From the NCBI GenBank assembly GCA_016187565.1, contig JACPJR010000014.1:62001-126000 (forward strand): DNA of 64,000 nt, in the 5' to 3' direction. The translations under genes were made by a program, and so were the position numbers. This DNA is from Candidatus Woesearchaeota archaeon. Its GTDB lineage: Archaea; Nanobdellota; Nanobdellia; Woesearchaeales; JACPJR01. A model generated the notes under the pieces. The model was not told where the DNA came from, did not search any database, and saw nothing but the letters and a program-made list of their open reading frames with translations. Below, piece by piece: positions 59,550 through 64,000 of the stretch (position 1 is its first letter; the number at the start of each line of letters is the position of its first letter).

Positions 59550-61151
59550 ATGATCAAACGCGCTTTGGTGAGTGTTTCCAATAAAGAAGGGATTGTTGCG
59601 TTTGTTTCTCAGTTGGTTTCTTTAGGTGTTGAAATAGTCTCCACAGGAGGTACGGCTGCATTACTCAAGAAGCACAAGCTTCCTGTTGTTGATGTTGCAA
59701 GCTACACACAATTCCCTGAGATGTTAGACGGACGAGTAAAAACTCTCCATCCAAAGGTATTTGCTGGTATCCTTGCCCAACGTGCTAACAATGATCATCT
59801 CAAACAAATGGAGACGGCAAAGATCCCGTTCATTGATATGGTCGTTGTTAATCTTTATCCTTTTGAGGAGACCATTGCTCATGCAAAGGTAACCGAAGCA
59901 GAGGCTATTGAGCAGATTGATGTTGGAGGTCCAAGCTTACTCCGAGCAGCAGCAAAGAACTATGCAGATGTCATAGTGGTATGCGATCCTTCTGATTATA
60001 CCATGATTACTGATGCATTGCGTAACGGTAATGTCCCTCAGGAAATGCGAAGGCAGTTAGCGTTTAAAGTGTTTCAGCGAGTTTCTCTGTATGATGCTGC
60101 CATTAGTACGTATCTGCAGCAAATGTGCGGGCAAAGCAGCCATGACAAGCAAAGCTGTCAACCATCACAAAACAACGAGAATAAAGAGATTTTTCCCTCT
60201 ATGCTCGATCTCCATTTTAGTTTGGTTCAGCATTTGCGCTATGGAGAAAACCCTTATCAACAGGGAGCATTTTATCGTGAACAAAATATACCTGAACCTT
60301 GCATTGCAAATGCCAAACAGCTTCATGGAAAGGGGCTTTCCTACAATAACATCTTAGACGCTAACGATGCCATTGAATTAATCAAGGAATTTACCGCACC
60401 AACAGCAGCGGTGTTGAAACATACCAATCCCTGTGGCGTGGCTAGCGCTACCTCTATTGAACAGGCCATTCACTTAGCAATGGGCTCTGATAGTATGTCA
60501 GCCTTTGGTGGTGTTGTGATATTAAACAGAAACTGTACCAAAGCTGTTGCTGAATATCTCAAGCCATTATTTCTTGAGATCATTATTTGTCCTGCCTTTC
60601 AAAAGGATGCACTGGCCATTCTCCAAGAGAAAAAGAACATCCGTCTATTGGAAACAGGAAAACTTGTTCGTACAACTGCTGGTTTTGACATGAAAAAGGT
60701 TCTTGGTGGCATACTTATCCAGACAAGAACGTTTCCTAAACTTACGAAAGAAGGTCTTCGTGTAGTCACCAAACAAAAGCCCAATGATGCGCAAAGCAAG
60801 GCCATGATGTTTGCATGGTCAGTCTGTAAACAGGTAAAATCAAATGCCATTGTCTATGCTCAGATGCTTAAGGACGGTGAACTGCAAACAACAGGTATAG
60901 GAGCGGGACAGATGTCACGAGTAGATGCAGTGAAAATCGCTTCGTTTAAAGCAGGAGATCTTGCACGTTCCTCAGTTATGGCCTCTGATGCGTTCTTTCC
61001 CTTCCGTGATGGGCTTGATGAGGCTGCAAAGGCAGGAATAAAAGCTATCATCCAACCGGGAGGATCTATCCGTGATCAAGAGGTAATCGATGCAGCAGAC
61101 GAGCATGGCATGGTCATGGTATTTACTGGTTTCCGAACCTTCAAACACTAG
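59550..61151 (+). CDS. purH: Bifunctional AICAR formyltransferase/IMP cyclohydrolase
   Basis: 533 residues: MGS-like IMP cyclohydrolase domain (1-150; [53 protein letters not shown]) fused to AICAR transformylase (200-533; [64 protein letters not shown]). Uses 10-formyl-THF to finish IMP. Most archaea use separate PurP/PurO; a fused PurH is bacterial-type. TATA element (59515-59523) is about 28 nt from the ATG. Confidence 0.96.
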   Translation: MIKRALVSVSNKEGIVAFVSQLVSLGVEIVSTGGTAALLKKHKLPVVDVASYTQFPEMLDGRVKTLHPKVFAGILAQRANNDHLKQMETAKIPFIDMVVVNLYPFEETIAHAKVTEAEAIEQIDVGGPSLLRAAAKNYADVIVVCDPSDYTMITDALRNGNVPQEMRRQLAFKVFQRVSLYDAAISTYLQQMCGQSSHDKQSCQPSQNNENKEIFPSMLDLHFSLVQHLRYGENPYQQGAFYREQNIPEPCIANAKQLHGKGLSYNNILDANDAIELIKEFTAPTAAVLKHTNPCGVASATSIEQAIHLAMGSDSMSAFGGVVILNRNCTKAVAEYLKPLFLEIIICPAFQKDALAILQEKKNIRLLETGKLVRTTAGFDMKKVLGGILIQTRTFPKLTKEGLRVVTKQKPNDAQSKAMMFAWSVCKQVKSNAIVYAQMLKDGELQTTGIGAGQMSRVDAVKIASFKAGDLARSSVMASDAFFPFRDGLDEAAKAGIKAIIQPGGSIRDQEVIDAADEHGMVMVFTGFRTFKH

Positions 61152-61229
61152 TTCTATTCAGTTAGAAACCATTTTTGGATGAGCGTGAATAATGAAAACC
61201 TTTATATGCTTATAACCTACGGTAGAGCT

Positions 61230-61757
61230 ATGAAGAAGAGACAAGTCCTGATTGGCATTGTAATGATTATTATGACCACGGGACTCCTTACCTTAACGAT
61301 TGGACGCCAACTTATCCAAGGCATTGAGCCTAGTCTCTCTTCCTTCTTTATTGTTCATTTTGCAGGATACCTGGTCTTTCTCCACATGCCGGTTGAAGTC
61401 CTTATTCCCTTCTATGTTAGCTATGGCTATGATCCCTTTATTCTGTTCATTGGTGCAATAGGCACGGCAATGGTCGCACAGTTCATTGATTATGGCATAG
61501 GTTATCTTTTTAGTTACAGCATCATCCACCATGTTATTGGAGAGAGAAAATCTGAAAAATTAAAGAGGGCAATTGAAAAGTATGGGAACATTGCAATTTT
61601 TGGTTTTAATCTCTTGCCGTTATCCTCACCAATTCTCATCACGACCGTAGCTATGGTAAGATATCCTTTTCGTCTTGCAGTTTTCTATAGTTTTCTTGGT
61701 TTAACCGTAAAGTACCTTATCCTCATCTATGGATTCTATTTTTTTGGAGGATCATGA
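61230..61757 (+). CDS. DedA/VTT-like membrane protein
   Basis: 175 residues from the ATG at 61230, 26 nt after TTTATATG (61201-61208); the in-frame ATG at 61179 has no promoter. Four or five hydrophobic segments with the DedA/VTT-like arrangement: HMPVEVLIPFYVSYGYDPFILFIGAIGTAMVAQFIDYGIGY (in part), KYGNIAIFGFNLLPLSSPILITTVAMVRYPF (in part). DedA-superfamily proteins move or scramble phospholipids or undecaprenyl-type carriers. The 3' end overlaps the convergent proB gene by 22 nt. Confidence 0.78.
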   Translation: MKKRQVLIGIVMIIMTTGLLTLTIGRQLIQGIEPSLSSFFIVHFAGYLVFLHMPVEVLIPFYVSYGYDPFILFIGAIGTAMVAQFIDYGIGYLFSYSIIHHVIGERKSEKLKRAIEKYGNIAIFGFNLLPLSSPILITTVAMVRYPFRLAVFYSFLGLTVKYLILIYGFYFFGGS

Positions 61758-62890
61758 AGCACAAGATTTTCTTTACGGACAATAGCATCAGAGGGAGCAT
61801 ATCCTAGAATCTGTGGGATCTCTTTTGTTTGTTTTCCTTTAATTTTAACAATATCCTGAACAGCATATTCAACCAATCCTTGACCGATAACAACATCTTT
61901 CTTCTCTGAATTCATCAATGAACTCGTTTGGAGAGAGACAAGATCACCAACCTGAAATGTTCCCTTGACATCTTTAATTCCCGACGGAAGCAGACTTTTT
62001 TGGTGGAAAAGCGCATTTTTTGCACCATCATCAATAATAAGGACGCCCTTTGGTTTCGTGAAGAGAATCCATCGCTCTCGACTTGCGATTTTCTTTTGGG
62101 CTACAAAAAGCGTACCAAAGGCCTTTCCTGCGACAATATCAGTAATAATCTGCTGTTGTTTCCCTTTGGCAATAATCATATGAACACCAGATTGCATACA
62201 TATCCGTGCAGCATTAATCTTGGTCTTCATACCGCCAACACCTAAGCTTGTTTTTTTCTTCCCTGCAAAATTCTCTACCTCAGTATTTAACTCACATACT
62301 TCCGGGACAAGCTTGGCATGGTGAAATTCCTTAGGGTTACGATCATACAGGCCCTCAATATCAGAAAGCATAATCAGAAGATCAGCATTGATATTGGTTG
62401 CTACATAAGCTGCTAAGGTATCATTATCACCAAGCTTCAGTTCATGGGTTGCAACCGGATCGTTTTCATTCACAACAGGAATAACCTGACGGGCAAAAAG
62501 AGCTTGTAATGTATTCCTGAAATTAAGGTAACGTTCTCTATTCGTAAAATCCTCTTCAGCTAGTAAGAGTTGTGCAGTATGCATACCTGCGCGCTGAAAT
62601 TCCATTTCGTACAGATGCATCAGGTGGCCTTGACCAACCGCAGCACAGGCCTGTAACTCGGCAAGAATACGCGGCCGTTTATTCATGTTCAGGAGCATCA
62701 TGCCAGCGCCAACAGCACCTGAAGAAACAACAACAACATCACGGTTGAATGATTGAGCCTGCTTTAAACGAACAATCTGCTGGATTAAATGCTCCAAGTG
62801 CTTCTGATCAATCGTACCATCATGTTGAGTAATCGTATGTGTCCCAATTTTGATAACAATACGCTTACATTCCTTGAATTGTTCTCGCAT
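61736..62890 (-). CDS. proB: Glutamate 5-kinase
   Basis: 384 residues. Amino-acid kinase fold (1-255): VIKIGTHTI, VVSSGAVGAGM, PVVNENDPVATHELKLGDNDTLAAYVA and LLIMLSDIEGLYDRNP, VGGMKTKINAA. C-terminal PUA domain (about 275-375, KGVLIIDDGAKNAL, VKGTFQVGDLVSLQT). Phosphorylates glutamate for proline synthesis; proA and proC are not in the window. Convergent with the membrane gene and overlapping it by 22 nt. Confidence 0.94.
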   Translation of the reverse strand: MREQFKECKRIVIKIGTHTITQHDGTIDQKHLEHLIQQIVRLKQAQSFNRDVVVVSSGAVGAGMMLLNMNKRPRILAELQACAAVGQGHLMHLYEMEFQRAGMHTAQLLLAEEDFTNRERYLNFRNTLQALFARQVIPVVNENDPVATHELKLGDNDTLAAYVATNINADLLIMLSDIEGLYDRNPKEFHHAKLVPEVCELNTEVENFAGKKKTSLGVGGMKTKINAARICMQSGVHMIIAKGKQQQIITDIVAGKAFGTLFVAQKKIASRERWILFTKPKGVLIIDDGAKNALFHQKSLLPSGIKDVKGTFQVGDLVSLQTSSLMNSEKKDVVIGQGLVEYAVQDIVKIKGKQTKEIPQILGYAPSDAIVRKENLVLHDPPKK

Positions 62891-62898
62891 AAAACACC

Positions 62899-63639
62899 CT
62901 ACACGGTAGCTCTATTTATATATTTTGGTGTTGCGACAACATACAATGTCCGTGATGTTGCCAGAGCGAAATCTCCATTATAAATCCCTGAAAATAGCCT
63001 AACTGAAAACGGAACATGATTTATCCCCCGTGATAATAAGCCCCATCTCATGTCAGTACTGCACTGTGCATGCCGTACTTTTTCGAGCATTCCTGTCATA
63101 AAACCAATAAGGGGATATTGCCCGAGTATTTGCTCAACCTGAAATCCACTGTCATCGATAAGAGCTTCAAGGTCTTCTTTGGTATAGGTATGTTCATGTG
63201 ATTCATTATGATCTACAAGGTTCTTTCCATTGGGGACCGATAAAAATAACATCCCTTGTTCATGGATATGTTCTCGGAATAGTCTCAGCACCTTATCAGG
63301 ATGAGCTACATGTTCAAGCACTTCAAATAACGAGATAATAGTAAAAACTTGGTCAGGATAAACCGAAGGGTCTTCAATATCTCCGTGAACATAAGTTACT
63401 TTTGGATGAGCATACCTTTCTTGTGCATGAGTTATCGCTTCAGCAGACGAGTCTATACCGGTTACTTCTAATGCCCTTTCAGCCAACATAGATGAACCAT
63501 ATCCTGAACCACATCCAGCATCTAAAACAACAGAATCGCTTTTTGTATAGCTCAAAACATGACGATAACGCCGTAGATGAGCGTATCGTGATAATGCCAT
63601 GATATGCTTATCATAATAAGGATCAACACGTTCATGCAT
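62899..63639 (-). CDS. SAM-dependent class I methyltransferase
   Basis: 246 residues from the ATG at 63639 (leaderless, TATA element TTTATAAAA around 63664-63672); the much longer frame to 63846 overlaps the divergent PEP synthase gene. Motif I VVLDAGCGSGYGSSML, motif II VTGIDSSAEAI, then HGDIED and FEVLEHVAHPDK with the post-motif I pattern of UbiE/Coq5-like and type 11/12 methyltransferases. The late SHEHTYTKEDLEALIDDSGF resembles small-molecule/lipid methyltransferases. Substrate unknown. Confidence 0.85.
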   Translation of the reverse strand: MHERVDPYYDKHIMALSRYAHLRRYRHVLSYTKSDSVVLDAGCGSGYGSSMLAERALEVTGIDSSAEAITHAQERYAHPKVTYVHGDIEDPSVYPDQVFTIISLFEVLEHVAHPDKVLRLFREHIHEQGMLFLSVPNGKNLVDHNESHEHTYTKEDLEALIDDSGFQVEQILGQYPLIGFMTGMLEKVRHAQCSTDMRWGLLSRGINHVPFSVRLFSGIYNGDFALATSRTLYVVATPKYINRATV

Positions 63640-63742
63640 TGTAGATTTAGGAAATGAAGATTGTTTTATAAATACATCTCCAATTTTATCTCTTTCTTCC
63701 CAAACCTTTAAAAAGAATTCATGGTTTTCTTGGGATGATAAT

Positions 63743-64000
63743 ATGACGACGATTGCATGGTTTAACAATATAACAAAAGAACACGTTGCTACGGTTGGAG
63801 GCAAAGGGGCATCACTTGGGGAGATGTACAACGCAGGCATGCCCATTCCTCCGGGATTCTGTGTAACGGCGCAGGCATACGCTCTCTTTCTGAAAGAGAA
63901 TAGATTACATGATGGTATTGCAAAACTGCTTAAGGGATTAGATGTAGAGGAAACAGCAAAACTCGATGCTGTTGCAGAAAAGATTCAAGAAAAAATTCTC
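63743..64000 (+). CDS. ppsA: Phosphoenolpyruvate synthase, N-terminal part (partial)
   Basis: The ATG at 63743 opens a frame that runs off the window end at 64000 (86 codons). TIAWFNNITKEHVATVGGKGASLGEM (in part), PIPPGFCVTAQAYALFL is the start of the ATP-binding domain of PEP synthase/pyruvate phosphate dikinase. A TATA-like CCTTTAAAAAG (63703-63713) lies about 30-38 nt upstream. Makes PEP from pyruvate and ATP, gluconeogenic or reversible; pairs metabolically with tpiA and the debranching enzyme. Divergent from the methyltransferase gene. Confidence 0.9.
   Translation, partial: MTTIAWFNNITKEHVATVGGKGASLGEMYNAGMPIPPGFCVTAQAYALFLKENRLHDGIAKLLKGLDVEETAKLDAVAEKIQEKIL

Noticed and set aside
63640-63846. 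Longer N-terminus of the methyltransferase
   Set aside because: It would overlap the PEP synthase gene; the promoter supports 63639.

Overview
The window looks archaeal. It encodes the archaeal TOPRIM protein DnaG, ribosomal protein L10e (uL16), GatD of the archaeal Glu-tRNA(Gln) amidotransferase, the archaeal repair factor NreA, a NurA-domain protein, an NFACT-N protein, tandem Lrp/AsnC regulators, a TrmB regulator and a PGF-type surface protein. Many genes have a TATA element centred about 24-26 nt before the first ATG, so leaderless transcripts appear to dominate; internal operon genes instead carry GAGG/GGTG ribosome sites. Several enzymes are of bacterial type (fused PurH, AspRS with a GAD insertion, triosephosphate isomerase, parvulin foldase). 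With type IV pilin-like small proteins, small Cys-rich proteins and many toxin-antitoxin-like pairs, this mix suggests a DPANN-like lineage (Woesearchaeota-like is my best guess). The lineage is inference.

Layout. 1-8.3 kb: end of a sugar nucleotidylyltransferase, glycogen debranching enzyme, HAD phosphatase, a tRNA-Gly(UCC) gene carrying two introns, a DHH phosphoesterase, a 43-aa acidic protein behind a perfect 10-bp hairpin, a membrane-anchored transglycosylase/degenerate LytM protein, and NreA. 8.4-12.7 kb: SDR, a nucleotidyltransferase pair, a Cys-rich miniprotein, hairpin-mosaic repeat copy A, an orphan gene and a candidate structured RNA. 12.7-25.7 kb: DnaG, parvulin, metallo-beta-lactamase protein, deoxyribosyltransferase-like membrane protein, two large beta-helix surface proteins and CorA. 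25.7-37.3 kb: AspRS, NFACT protein, double Lrp regulator, queuosine-salvage protein, RelE pair, ROK kinase, and the purF-purD-fcl operon. 37.4-37.8 kb: repeat copy B, inverted relative to A, followed by purA.

39.2-44.1 kb is an accessory island on the minus strand. It holds three secreted paralogues with an EF-hand-like motif, a lipobox lipoprotein, a MazF pair and a secreted beta-rich protein. 44.2-47 kb holds a TrmB regulator, an MNT/HEPN pair and a second nucleotidyltransferase pair. 47-64 kb is mostly core: m5C methyltransferase, zinc ribbon, L10e, Nif3-GatD operon, a lipase/NurA divergent pair flanked by 95-bp direct repeats, ArgRS, TIM, a pilin-like operon, PurH, a DedA-like protein, ProB, a methyltransferase and the start of PEP synthase.

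Purine synthesis is represented by purF, purD, purH and purA plus a folate enzyme (5-formyl-THF cyclo-ligase) that supports the formyl-transfer steps. Sugar metabolism (debranching enzyme, ROK kinase, TIM, PEP synthase) suggests an active glycolytic/gluconeogenic core. The two most unusual structures are the twin-intron tRNA at 2865-2996 and the two copies of a repeat built almost entirely of short hairpins (11021-11382 and 37412-37761).
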